21,363 nt of DNA from an uncultured Sphingomonadales bacterium (GTDB lineage: Bacteria; Pseudomonadota; Alphaproteobacteria; Sphingomonadales; Sphingomonadaceae): the NCBI GenBank assembly GCA_903958285.1, contig CAJBSR010000239.1, positions 1-21,363 of the forward strand. Direction: 5' to 3'. The notes under the pieces were generated by a model. That model was not told the origin of the DNA. It searched no databases and saw only the letters and a program-made list of their open reading frames with translations. The position numbers were made by a program, and so were the translations under genes. The stretch's first letter is position 1. Each line of letters starts with the position of its first letter. Positions 7,474 to 14,260 of the stretch are shown one piece after another.

Positions 7474-8859
7474 ATGGGAATCTTCGGCTCCATCTGGAAC
7501 AGACTGCGCGGACGCAGCGACGACATGGACGGCGACTATGGCGATGCGGCGGAACGCACAGTTGCGCTCGATGACGTGGCCTCCATCAAGCGTCGGCGCG
7601 GCCGCAACGATGGCGAAGACGCCTTCCCGACCTTCCGTGCCTCAGCAATTGACCGGCCGCAGGACAATGGACCTGCCTTCTCATCCGCGCGGCTTGCCCT
7701 CAATGAAGTCTTCACCCCGGCCCAGCCTGTGACAGACCGTGCGCGCTTTGCCGGGCGGCTCGATGTGCTCGTCCGCCTCATCTCCATTCTTGAAGATCAG
7801 CGCGCACATGTTGTCCTCTATGGGGAACGCGGCATCGGCAAGACATCGCTCGTCCATATCCTCGCCGATATTGCCCGCGAATCGCGCTATCATGTCGCTT
7901 ACGCGTCATGCGGGTCTGGATCGCGCTTTGATGAGATTTTCCGGGGCGTCCTCAAAGACATTCCGATGCTTTACACCAAGAACGCCAACCCTGCCGGCCG
8001 CGACGTTGAAAGTGGCGCCACCCTGGCAGACCTGCTGCCCGAAGGCACCTTTGATGCCCGCCATTTGGGCGACATTTGCGCGACGATCACCGGTACCCGC
8101 GTTCTCGTCATCCTCGACGAATATGACCGCATTCAGGACCCGTCCTTCCGCCAGAGCATTGCCGAACTGGTCAAGAACCTGTCCGACCGCGCGGCGCGCG
8201 TCCAACTCGTCATTGCCGGTGTTTCAGCGAATCTGCAGGAGCTGGTCGGCTATATTCCGTCGATCCGCCGCAACGTTGTCGGCCTGCCAATGCCGCGCCT
8301 CGACAGTAAGGAAATTGCAGCGCTCATCGACATCGGGGAGCGTGAGGCCGGCGTGAAGTTCAGCCCACGTGCGGTTGAGACCATTGATCTGCTGAGCAAC
8401 GGTTCGCCTTATCTGGCCCGGCTTGTCTGCCACCATGCGGGGATCAACGCGCTGAATGACAACCGGATGGATGTCGATATCCCCGACATCAATCTTGGTC
8501 TGGATGAGATTGTGGAAGAGGCTGAAAACCGCCTTTCCCCCATCGCCCGCACGCGCAAGAAGGAATTGCTGACCACCAAGGATGTGGCGGTGCTCGGCGC
8601 GATTGCGCGCGGCGCCTCTACGCCGGACGGCAGCTTCCTCCTCGACGATGTGAAAGCCAATCTGTCGGACAAAACGACCGAGGCGACCATCCTGGCCGAA
8701 TTGAAACGCATCGCAGATCTGGGTGGCCTGTTGGAACAGACCAAGGGGGCAGCTGGAACCGTCTATCGGTTCACCGATGAAGCGCTGCCCTTCTTCATCT
8801 GGATGTCGGTTGCGCGCAGCCATGTTTCCGACGGCGGAAGCCAGTTGCGCGTCGCCTGA
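7474..8859 (+). CDS. AAA+/STAND-like P-loop ATPase of unknown role
   Basis: The product has 461 residues. A charged, probably disordered N terminus (1-75) is followed by an ATPase module. The module has RFAGRLDVLVRLI (91-103), a canonical Walker A GERGIGKT (117-124), the Walker B LVILDEYD (211-218), and a sensor-like VQLVIAGVSAN (243-253). A helical lid follows with MPRLDSKEI (273-281) and SPYLARLVCHHAG (311-323). The C-terminal part (about 355-450), including LGAIARGAS and VYRFTDEALPFFIWM, looks like a winged-helix domain. The layout resembles AAA_16/Orc1-Cdc6-like or signal-transduction ATPases, not transport ATPases. No transmembrane segment or signal peptide is seen, so it should be cytoplasmic. 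It lies 80 nt after the XrtV accessory gene, on the same strand, with an AGGCAGG ribosome site. A role in the exosortase or exopolysaccharide system is suggested only by position. Confidence 0.85.
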   Translation: MGIFGSIWNRLRGRSDDMDGDYGDAAERTVALDDVASIKRRRGRNDGEDAFPTFRASAIDRPQDNGPAFSSARLALNEVFTPAQPVTDRARFAGRLDVLVRLISILEDQRAHVVLYGERGIGKTSLVHILADIARESRYHVAYASCGSGSRFDEIFRGVLKDIPMLYTKNANPAGRDVESGATLADLLPEGTFDARHLGDICATITGTRVLVILDEYDRIQDPSFRQSIAELVKNLSDRAARVQLVIAGVSANLQELVGYIPSIRRNVVGLPMPRLDSKEIAALIDIGEREAGVKFSPRAVETIDLLSNGSPYLARLVCHHAGINALNDNRMDVDIPDINLGLDEIVEEAENRLSPIARTRKKELLTTKDVAVLGAIARGASTPDGSFLLDDVKANLSDKTTEATILAELKRIADLGGLLEQTKGAAGTVYRFTDEALPFFIWMSVARSHVSDGGSQLRVA

Positions 8860-8916
8860 AACGCTTAGGCCAATATTGGGGTTTTCGGGGTCGCGTTCGC
8901 GCACTAGAGCCGGTCT

Positions 8917-9711
8917 ATGGCCGACACACTCTCTATTGCCACTTGGAACATCAACTCCGTCCGTTTTCGGCAAGCCATTGTCGAAAAATTCCTGACGGAA
9001 ATGGCGCCCGACATCCTGTGTCTGCAGGAAACCAAAGCGGTGGACGATGTCTTCCCGCGCGACCTGTTCCAACGGCTCGGCTATAAGCACATCGTCCTGC
9101 ATGGTCAGCCGATGCACCATGGTGTGGCCACCGTGTCCAAAGTCCCCATCGTCGAAGACCTGCGCCATGACTGGCAGGATAATGGCGAGGCACGCCATGT
9201 GGGCGTGCGGCTGCCCAATGGCTGGCGGCTGGAAAACGTCTATGTGCCCGCAGGCGGCGACGTGCCCGACCGCGAGGCCAATCCCAAATTCGGGCAGAAG
9301 CTCGACTTTCTGGGGCGGATGATCCGCTGGTCGGAAGAGCTGCGCGACCCGACGATCCTGACCGGCGATTTCAACATCGCGCCGCTCGAATCTGATGTGT
9401 GGAGCCACAAACAGCTGATCGATGTCGTCAGCCACACCCCCATCGAGATCGAGACCCTCGGCAAGCTGCAGGCCAGCCATGACTGGGTTGACCTTGGCCG
9501 CCATTTCATCGCCGCACCCGAACGGCTCTACACCTGGTGGAGCTACCGCGCGAAGGACCACACGGTCGGAGACCGCGGTCGGCGGCTCGACCATATGTGG
9601 GCCTCACCCGATGTCGCGGCACAGGCCATCGCCCACCGCGTGCATGAACCCTGCCGCAGCTGGGAAAAGCCGTCCGACCATATTCCGCTCGTCACGGAGT
9701 TCCGCATTTGA
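8917..9711 (+). CDS. xth: Exodeoxyribonuclease III (AP endonuclease)
   Basis: The product has 264 residues, the usual length. Exonuclease III removes nucleotides 3' to 5' from duplex DNA and cuts at abasic sites in base-excision repair, using one or two divalent metals. Family motifs in order are ATWNINSVR (8-16), CLQETK with metal ligand Glu38 (35-40), ENVYVPAGGD with Tyr109, LTGDFNIAP with Asp151 and Asn153 (148-156), RRLDHMWAS with Asp225, and the final KPSDHIPLV with Asp254 and His255. All expected catalytic residues are present. The last codons overlap the ribA start (TTGA at 9708-9711), so the two are cotranscribed. Upstream of the ATG there is no strong ribosome site, but TAGAGC at 8905-8910 lies six bases before it, compatible with a very short leader. 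Confidence 0.96.
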   Translation: MADTLSIATWNINSVRFRQAIVEKFLTEMAPDILCLQETKAVDDVFPRDLFQRLGYKHIVLHGQPMHHGVATVSKVPIVEDLRHDWQDNGEARHVGVRLPNGWRLENVYVPAGGDVPDREANPKFGQKLDFLGRMIRWSEELRDPTILTGDFNIAPLESDVWSHKQLIDVVSHTPIEIETLGKLQASHDWVDLGRHFIAAPERLYTWWSYRAKDHTVGDRGRRLDHMWASPDVAAQAIAHRVHEPCRSWEKPSDHIPLVTEFRI

Positions 9712-10763
9712 GCGATGCAGCCAATGCAGCACGCGCCATTGATGCGCTCCGGCGCGGCTGGCCCGTCTGCATTAACGGACAGGTAACTCTGCTGGCGATC
9801 GAGACGGCAGACAGCACCTCGCTGGCCACCTTTGATCCTGACCACAAAGCCGACATCCTGATTTCCGCAGGCCGCGCCTTTACGCTGAAGCTGGCCAACC
9901 AGATTGAGGCTGCTGTGCCCGACGCCCCTGTGCTCGTGGCGCGGCGCAGCTGGCTCGGCCTGGCAGAAGCGACGGCGTTGGCCGATCCGGCGATGGACCT
10001 GGCCACCCCCATGAAGGGGCCGTTTGAAGCCATCCATTGCGAAACGCCCGACACCGCGCGCGCTGCGCTGACGCTCGCACGACATGCCGGATTGTTACCG
10101 GCTTTCTTCCTGAGGACAGGCCCCATGGCAGGGGCAACGCCCGTGTCGATCGAGGAGATTGACGGCTATGAAGCGTCTGGCCGCCTTCGGATCGTCGCCC
10201 GGGCGCGCCTGCCGGTGGCCGCTGCCGAACAGTGCGAGATCGTCGCCTTCCGCACACCCGAAGCGGGGCTGGAACATGTCGCTTTGCTTGTGGGTAACCC
10301 CAATGGGCAGCCGCCTTTGGTACGCCTGCACAGCGAATGCCTGACAGGCGATGTGCTGGGCAGCCTGAAGTGCGATTGCGGGCCGCAACTGGATGCCGCG
10401 CTGCGCCTGATGGCGGGGAGCGGCTGGGGCATCCTGCTCTATTTGCGTCAGGAAGGGCGCGGTATTGGCCTTATCAACAAGCTGCGCGCTTATGCGCTTC
10501 AGGATCAGGGCTTCGATACCGTCGACGCCAACACACGGCTGGGCTTTGCCATTGATGCGCGCGATTTTTCGGTGGCATCCCGGATGCTCAATCTTCTTGG
10601 GCAAGATCGCATCCGTCTGCTCACCAACAATCCGGAAAAAGTCGCACGGCTCGCGTCAGAAGGCGTAGAGGTGATCGAGCGGGTGGCCCACAAATTGCCG
10701 CCTAATCCGCACAATGCCCGCTATCTGGATACCAAGAGGGACCGGACGGGTCACGCGCTTTAA
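9708..10763 (+). CDS. ribA: GTP cyclohydrolase II with degenerate N-terminal RibB-like domain
   Basis: The product has 351 residues. The C-terminal half (about 180-345) is GTP cyclohydrolase II, which opens the GTP ring with loss of formate and pyrophosphate in the first step of riboflavin synthesis. The zinc ligands Cys211, Cys222 and Cys224 sit in SECLTGDVLGSLKCDCG. The GTP/catalytic motif RQEGRGIGL (247-255) and LLTNNPEK (304-311) follow. The N-terminal 175 residues (AIDALRRGWPV...) look like a decayed dihydroxybutanone-phosphate synthase (RibB) fold; the acidic metal-binding motif expected after the first strand is replaced by TLLAIETADSTS, so that activity is probably lost. The start is TTG at 9708, supported by GGAG eight bases upstream, by the overlap with the xth stop, and by the absence of an in-frame ATG nearby. 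Another RibB must exist elsewhere. Confidence 0.93.
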   Translation: MSDAANAARAIDALRRGWPVCINGQVTLLAIETADSTSLATFDPDHKADILISAGRAFTLKLANQIEAAVPDAPVLVARRSWLGLAEATALADPAMDLATPMKGPFEAIHCETPDTARAALTLARHAGLLPAFFLRTGPMAGATPVSIEEIDGYEASGRLRIVARARLPVAAAEQCEIVAFRTPEAGLEHVALLVGNPNGQPPLVRLHSECLTGDVLGSLKCDCGPQLDAALRLMAGSGWGILLYLRQEGRGIGLINKLRAYALQDQGFDTVDANTRLGFAIDARDFSVASRMLNLLGQDRIRLLTNNPEKVARLASEGVEVIERVAHKLPPNPHNARYLDTKRDRTGHAL

Positions 10764-10770
10764 CCCTCAA

Positions 10771-10863
10771 CCGCTCGTGCTGAGCCTGTCGAAGCACTGT
10801 CCTGTTTCTAGGGCGCGATTGAGGAAAGAAAGGGCAGTCCTTCGACAAGCTCAGGACAAACGG
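10771..10863. repeat. REP-type bipartite inverted repeat between convergent genes
   Basis: Two arms of 33 nt, 10771-10803 and 10831-10863, are inverted copies with 27 of 33 positions matching. They share the core CTGAGC-TGTCGAAG and are separated by a 27-nt spacer. The second arm contains TTCGACAAGCTCAGGACA, the core of repetitive extragenic palindromes that I recall as widespread in sphingomonad and some other proteobacterial genomes. It fills nearly the whole gap between the ribA stop (10763) and the convergent HAD gene stop (10870). Transcribed, it could fold into a long stem and help end both transcripts. Confidence 0.8.
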
Positions 10864-10869
10864 CGTGGG

Positions 10870-11532
10870 TTAGGAAAGCAGCGCCACCACCTCGTCAAAG
10901 CTGTGCGCCACCGCATGGACCCCCTTATCCAGAAGCAGCGCCTCATGCCCATCGTTGCAATGGCGACCGGCCGCCAGCCCGATGACGAACGCACCGGACG
11001 CGACAGCGCCGGTCGCCCCGACCGGCGAATCTTCGAGGATCACGGCGCGCGTGATGTCGATCCCCAGAGCCTCGGCCGCATGGAGATAAATGTCCGGCGC
11101 AGGCTTGCCCCGCGTCACATGTTCGCGGCCCGAATAGATGTGATCACCAAAGGCCCCCGACAGGCCAAGATGTGCCAAGTGCGTGCGGATCCAATGCGTC
11201 GTGCTTGATGAGGCAATCGCGCGTGGAAAATCGAGGGGCAGCGTTTCAACAAAGCGAACCGCGCCATCCACGGCATCGAGCCCCTCATGCATCACGCGGG
11301 CGTCTTCGGCCTTACGCGCTTCAAAAAAGGCGTCCGGTATCGCACCACCAATCCAATTGCCGACCGCCTCCACAAAGGCGGGCCCGCCGACACCAACGAA
11401 CTGCGTGTGCGCCTCTGCATAGCTGGTCGGATGACCCAGCGACGTCAGGAGTTCGGCAATATGGAGTGTGCTGACATGTTCGCTCTCAATGAGCACACCA
11501 TCAAAATCGAAGATGATCCCGTCAAACCGCAT
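10870..11532 (-). CDS. HAD-superfamily phosphatase (subfamily IA)
   Basis: The product has 220 residues. All four HAD motifs are intact: DFDGV with nucleophile Asp9 and Asp11, SSS (108-110) as motif II, Lys143 in GKPAPDIY as motif III, and ILEDSPVGATGA with Glu167 and Asp168 as motif IV. A helical C1 cap sits between motifs I and II (about 17-85), giving the beta-phosphoglucomutase / sugar or nucleotide phosphatase look. The substrate cannot be read from the sequence. Its ATG overlaps the yggS stop by one base (TGATG), so the two are translationally coupled. It ends convergently with ribA, and the neighbours concern riboflavin, pyridoxal phosphate and thiamine. A cofactor-precursor phosphatase is therefore a reasonable but unproven idea; a general sugar-phosphate phosphatase is equally possible. 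Confidence 0.9.
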   Translation of the reverse strand: MRFDGIIFDFDGVLIESEHVSTLHIAELLTSLGHPTSYAEAHTQFVGVGGPAFVEAVGNWIGGAIPDAFFEARKAEDARVMHEGLDAVDGAVRFVETLPLDFPRAIASSSTTHWIRTHLAHLGLSGAFGDHIYSGREHVTRGKPAPDIYLHAAEALGIDITRAVILEDSPVGATGAVASGAFVIGLAAGRHCNDGHEALLLDKGVHAVAHSFDEVVALLS

Positions 11533-12194
11533 CAGCGTGCTCCAAACAAAGCGGTGCCGATCCGGACATGCGTCGCACCGAGCATGATCGCCGCTTCAAA
11601 GTCCCCCGACATACCCATGGACAGCTGTGTCAGCCCATTATCCCGCGCAATCTTGCCGAGCAGCGCGAAATAGGGGGCCGCTTCTGTGTCGGCAGGCGGG
11701 ACCGCCATCAGGCCCACCATATCCAGCCCAGCCGCACGGGCGGCGGCCAGCAAGTCCGGCACATCCATTGCCGCACAGCCGCCCTTTTGGTCTTCTTCGC
11801 CGATGTTGACCTGCAGGAAATAGCGCAGCGTCCGCCCCGTCTTCACCTGCGCTTTGCCCAGCGCCGCAATGAGCGAGGCACGGTCCACCGAATGGATCAC
11901 ATCGAACAGCCTCAGCGCATCTTCGGCCTTATTGGATTGAAGCTGGCCGACAAGATGCAGCTCGATATCGGGTGTCTCTGCAATGAGATCGGGCCATTTG
12001 CCTTGCGCTTCCTGCACGCGATTCTCCCCAAACAGCCGTTGGCCGGCTTCGATCAGGGGGCGGATAGCGTCGGCATCCTGCGTCTTCGAAATGGCAATCA
12101 GGGCAATATCTGCCGGATCGCGGCCAGCCGTTTTGGCGGCCTTCGCCATCTCTGCGCGGACAGCGGTCAGGCGGTGCTTTGCGTCGGTCGTCAT
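11532..12194 (-). CDS. yggS: YggS-family pyridoxal phosphate homeostasis protein
   Basis: The product has 220 residues, a single-domain fold-type III PLP protein. Members bind pyridoxal 5'-phosphate and affect B6 and amino-acid homeostasis without a known catalytic reaction. The PLP lysine is Lys37 in LIAISKTQ. Other family motifs are LFGENRVQEAQ, HLVGQLQSNK, VDVIHSVD-like FDVIHSVDRASL, LQVNIGEEDQKGG, LMAVPP, LSMGMSGDFEAAI and VRIGTALFG. The ATG at 12194 was chosen; upstream sequence in frame is not conserved-looking and overlaps the divergent gene. The start lies only 21 nt from the ATG of the divergent ThiE/TenI-like gene, and TATAGC at 12206-12201 lies seven bases before it, which would give an almost leaderless mRNA. 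Confidence 0.95.
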   Translation of the reverse strand: MTTDAKHRLTAVRAEMAKAAKTAGRDPADIALIAISKTQDADAIRPLIEAGQRLFGENRVQEAQGKWPDLIAETPDIELHLVGQLQSNKAEDALRLFDVIHSVDRASLIAALGKAQVKTGRTLRYFLQVNIGEEDQKGGCAAMDVPDLLAAARAAGLDMVGLMAVPPADTEAAPYFALLGKIARDNGLTQLSMGMSGDFEAAIMLGATHVRIGTALFGAR

Positions 12195-12201
12195 GGCCGC
12201 G

Positions 12202-12207
12202 CTATAG
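12202..12207. promoter_or_regulatory. Palindromic CTATAG, candidate shared -10 element of divergent starts
   Basis: The 21-nt gap between the yggS and ThiE/TenI-like start codons contains CTATAG, which reads the same on both strands. It lies seven bases from the yggS ATG and eight bases from the other ATG, the right distance for transcripts starting at or next to each start codon. On the plus strand a TTGCGT at 12179-12184 gives a 17-nt spacer; on the minus strand no good -35 is seen. An AGGGG directly before the plus-strand ATG could alternatively serve as a ribosome site. Confidence 0.35.
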
Positions 12208-12215
12208 GGGCGGGA

Positions 12216-12764
12216 ATGCCAAAGCGCCACCGTCCCTCCGCCCAAGCTCTGCCCCGCATCTGGCTGATGACGGATGAGCGTTTAGGCGCGGGCCTGACTG
12301 ATGCCGTGCGGGCACTGCCCAAGGGGTCGGGCATCATCTTTCGCCATTATGCGACGCCGGAGACAGAGCGACGCGCCCTGTTTCAATCCATTCAGGTCAT
12401 CGCGCGGCGCAATGGCCATGTGCTGCTGCTCGCCGGGCCAGTTCGCCTTGCCCGATATTGGGGCGCAGATGGCAGCCATGGCCGCCATAAGGGGGCGGTG
12501 ACCGCCCCTGTCCATTCGCTGCGGGAAATGCGGGCAGCGGAACAGGCGGGGGCGCAGCTTCTTTTCGTATCGCCCGTCTTCGCAACACGCAGTCATCCCG
12601 GCCAATCGGGCAAGGGCCCCCTCCATCTCGCCAACCTGACCCGTCAGGCAAAGCGGCCCGTCATTGCGCTGGGTGGCATGACGCGAGCCCGATTCAAGGC
12701 GCTGAGACAAACAGGCATTTATGGATGGGCAGCGATTGACGGGCTGACCGTCAGACGGGGTTAG
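12216..12764 (+). CDS. Thiamine phosphate synthase / TenI-like protein
   Basis: The product has 182 residues, shorter than typical ThiE (about 205-220). ThiE joins the pyrimidine and thiazole phosphates of thiamine; TenI is a related aromatase. Visible family features are the first strand PRIWLMTDERL (13-23), the GIIFRHY segment (39-45), VTAPVHSLREMRAAEQAGAQLLFVSPVF (95-122) with the ThiE-like HS followed by an acidic residue, ATRSHPGQSGKGP, and the phosphate-binding end VIALGGM (149-155). The SPVF...SHPG form is typical of the TenI-like branch in proteobacteria, and the ThiE pyrophosphate motif (TxTK) is replaced by ATRSHP, so TenI-like function or a non-synthase role is possible. The ATG at 12216 is preceded by AGGGGCGGGA. 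The gene ends 13 nt from the convergent stop of the next gene. Confidence 0.72.
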   Translation: MPKRHRPSAQALPRIWLMTDERLGAGLTDAVRALPKGSGIIFRHYATPETERRALFQSIQVIARRNGHVLLLAGPVRLARYWGADGSHGRHKGAVTAPVHSLREMRAAEQAGAQLLFVSPVFATRSHPGQSGKGPLHLANLTRQAKRPVIALGGMTRARFKALRQTGIYGWAAIDGLTVRRG

Positions 12765-12787
12765 AAGCGGCCCGACTTTAGAAGCGG
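12761..12787. repeat. Ten-base direct repeat spanning two convergent stop codons
   Basis: TTAGAAGCGG occurs at 12761-12770 and again at 12778-12787, a 17-base period. The first copy holds the stop codon of the plus-strand ThiE/TenI-like gene; the second holds the stop codon (on the minus strand) of the outer-membrane protein gene. It may be a small tandem duplication. No terminator-like hairpin is seen between these convergent genes. Confidence 0.6.
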
Positions 12788-13488
12788 AAGGCTGTTCCGA
12801 GATACACCGCTTGGCTGTCGCGGCGATTGTCTTGCAAGGCTTCCAGACGGTTGTTGCGTTCCGACTTATAGCGGACACCCGCCGTCACAGCGATGTTGCG
12901 GTTCAGGCTGTAGGAACCGCCAAAGTCCACAGCAACGCTTTCACCGGCATCGGTAAGGCGTGGTTCGGTACCCAATGGGCGTTCGGCGGCGAGTTGGACG
13001 CGGGTGGTCCACTTCTTGACCGTGTAGCTCAGACCAACATCGGCCGCCTGACGACGACCCTGGGCAAGGCCGAGATCCGACGTCGCCACATCACCCGAAA
13101 TCGCAAAGCGCTTCCAGCCCACCGACACGCCCAGATTATAGGCAACCGGCGCCACGTTCATCAGGGCGGCATTCGTCGAAGGGCGGTCTGCAGACGGCGT
13201 CACAGCGGTCGAGCGTGCCCGGACAGCAACTGTCACCTTGCGGTTGGCCTTGGACGCCGAGCTGGCGGGTGTGAACCGGAAGCCCGATGTCGCCAGGCTG
13301 CCGCGCGCGAAAGCTGCGGCAAGCTTGGGATCAGCAGCGGCAGGCGTAAAACTTCCAAAGCCGCCACGCGAAATCTTAATGGGGGCAGGGCCGCTGGACT
13401 GCAGGCTCGCCGCGATAGCCGGAGACAAGGCAAGGCCAAGCGCGGCAGCTGCCACGCCTACCAAACCAAATTTGCCCTCTCGACTCAT
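12778..13488 (-). CDS. Predicted outer-membrane beta-barrel protein, unknown function
   Basis: The product has 236 residues. A signal peptide (about 1-26, hydrophobic LVGVAAAALGLALSPAIAAS) is followed by a low-complexity Ser/Ala/Pro/Gly region (to about 100). The second half has alternating beta-strand patterns such as NLGVSVGWKRFAISGDVA, TTRVQLAAERPLG and AVTAGVRYKSERNN. It ends AVYLGTAFRF with a C-terminal Phe, the usual barrel-assembly signal. This suggests a small outer-membrane barrel of about eight strands, resembling porin-like proteins. I do not recognise a named family. The second of two adjacent ATGs (13488) was chosen because GAGGGG then sits six bases upstream; 13491 is equally usable. 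The gap to the divergent DUF3576 gene holds promoters. Confidence 0.72.
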   Translation of the reverse strand: MSREGKFGLVGVAAAALGLALSPAIAASLQSSGPAPIKISRGGFGSFTPAAADPKLAAAFARGSLATSGFRFTPASSASKANRKVTVAVRARSTAVTPSADRPSTNAALMNVAPVAYNLGVSVGWKRFAISGDVATSDLGLAQGRRQAADVGLSYTVKKWTTRVQLAAERPLGTEPRLTDAGESVAVDFGGSYSLNRNIAVTAGVRYKSERNNRLEALQDNRRDSQAVYLGTAFRF

Positions 13489-13564
13489 CATTCTCCCCTC
13501 TTGGCACACTGATCTGCATGACCCTACAAGAATCAGGGCCTTCACGTCAGTTGCCCGACAAATA

Positions 13565-13582
13565 TTGCAAGCCTGTTGCAAG
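13565..13582. repeat. Two TTGCAAG direct repeats, 11-bp spacing, in a divergent promoter region
   Basis: TTGCAAG lies at 13565-13571 and 13576-13582, one helical turn apart, in the 186-nt gap between the outer-membrane protein gene (minus) and the DUF3576 gene (plus). The second copy lies 28 bases before the -35 box of the plus-strand promoter. Such spacing is what a dimeric activator or repressor would use, but no regulator is identifiable. Confidence 0.35.
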
Positions 13583-13609
13583 ACTTCAACAGCCTGTCGT
13601 GTCTCCACC

Positions 13610-13637
13610 TTGCAGAGACGGGCAATCCGCCTATAAC
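13610..13637 (+). promoter_or_regulatory. Sigma-70-type promoter of the DUF3576-leuS-lptE-holA run
   Basis: TTGCAG (13610-13615) and TATAAC (13632-13637) are separated by 16 bases. Transcription should start near 13644, giving a leader of about 30 nt before the ATG at 13675, with GAGG at 13665-13668 as the ribosome site. It is the best promoter match I found in the window. Confidence 0.6.
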
Positions 13638-13674
13638 GCGGCCCCAGTTGGCCCGCGTTTTTACGAGGATTTTC

Positions 13675-14154
13675 ATGCGTCGCACTTTTTCCGCTGTAAC
13701 TGCCCTGTCGCTCCTCGTGGCGCTGCCTGCCTGCTCTTGGGTAAAGGGAGACCTGTCCAAGGGACTCGGCGGCGGCAAAAACAAGGAAAGCGCCCGGAAA
13801 AAGTCAGACCTTGCCGCGTCCAAGGTGACCACGATTGGTGTCAACGCCTATCTGTGGCGCGCCACGCTCGACACGCTTTCGTTCATGCCGCTGCTGCAGG
13901 CCGATTCGAATGGCGGCGTCATTGTGACCGACTGGTATTCCAACCCGAACAATCCGGGTGAGCGCATGAAGCTCACCGTTTCCATTCTCGATCAGGACCT
14001 GCGCGCCGATGCGATGCGGGTCGCGGGCAGCCGTCAGATCAACCAGAATGGCAGCTGGGTCGATGCGCCGGTGCAGGCCGCGACCATCCAGAAGCTTGAG
14101 GAAATCATCCTCACCAAGGCCCGCGACCTCCGCCGCGCCGCCATCGCAGGCTAA
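13675..14154 (+). CDS. DUF3576 domain lipoprotein
   Basis: The product has 159 residues. A lipoprotein signal (RRTFSAVTALSLLVALPAC) ends in the lipobox LPAC, so the mature protein starts at the Cys followed by Ser and is probably lipid-anchored in the periplasm. A Lys/Gly-rich linker (WVKGDLSKGLGGGKNKESARKK) leads to the DUF3576 domain (about 50-155), with GVNAYLWRATLDTLSFMPL, GGVIVTDWYSNP, RMKLTVSILDQDLRADAMRV and an amphipathic C-terminal helix. Family members are found across alphaproteobacteria just before leuS, as here; their function is unknown. The start is supported by the promoter at 13610 and GAGG six bases upstream of the ATG. The placement before lptE hints at an envelope role. 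Confidence 0.93.
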   Translation: MRRTFSAVTALSLLVALPACSWVKGDLSKGLGGGKNKESARKKSDLAASKVTTIGVNAYLWRATLDTLSFMPLLQADSNGGVIVTDWYSNPNNPGERMKLTVSILDQDLRADAMRVAGSRQINQNGSWVDAPVQAATIQKLEEIILTKARDLRRAAIAG

Positions 14155-14260
14155 AATTCGGTTCCCCGTCGGCCCCATGGTCCTGCGTGGTGCATTTACA
14201 CGTGGGATGTGACCGCTATTGAGCGGGACACTCTTGCCCCAAATTCAGGCTGTTGATCTT

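Noticed and set aside
8224..9594. A 456-codon open frame on the minus strand across the AAA ATPase end and xth.
   Set aside because: It crosses two well-supported plus-strand genes and shows no recognisable domain; typical high-GC antisense openness.
10771..10863. Possible CRISPR or insertion-sequence end.
   Set aside because: Only two inverted arms, no regular direct repeats, no spacers, no transposase gene and no target duplication seen.
11568..12215. An upstream in-frame extension of the ThiE/TenI-like gene back to 11568.
   Set aside because: It lies entirely antisense to yggS and lacks family sequence; similarity begins after the ATG at 12216.
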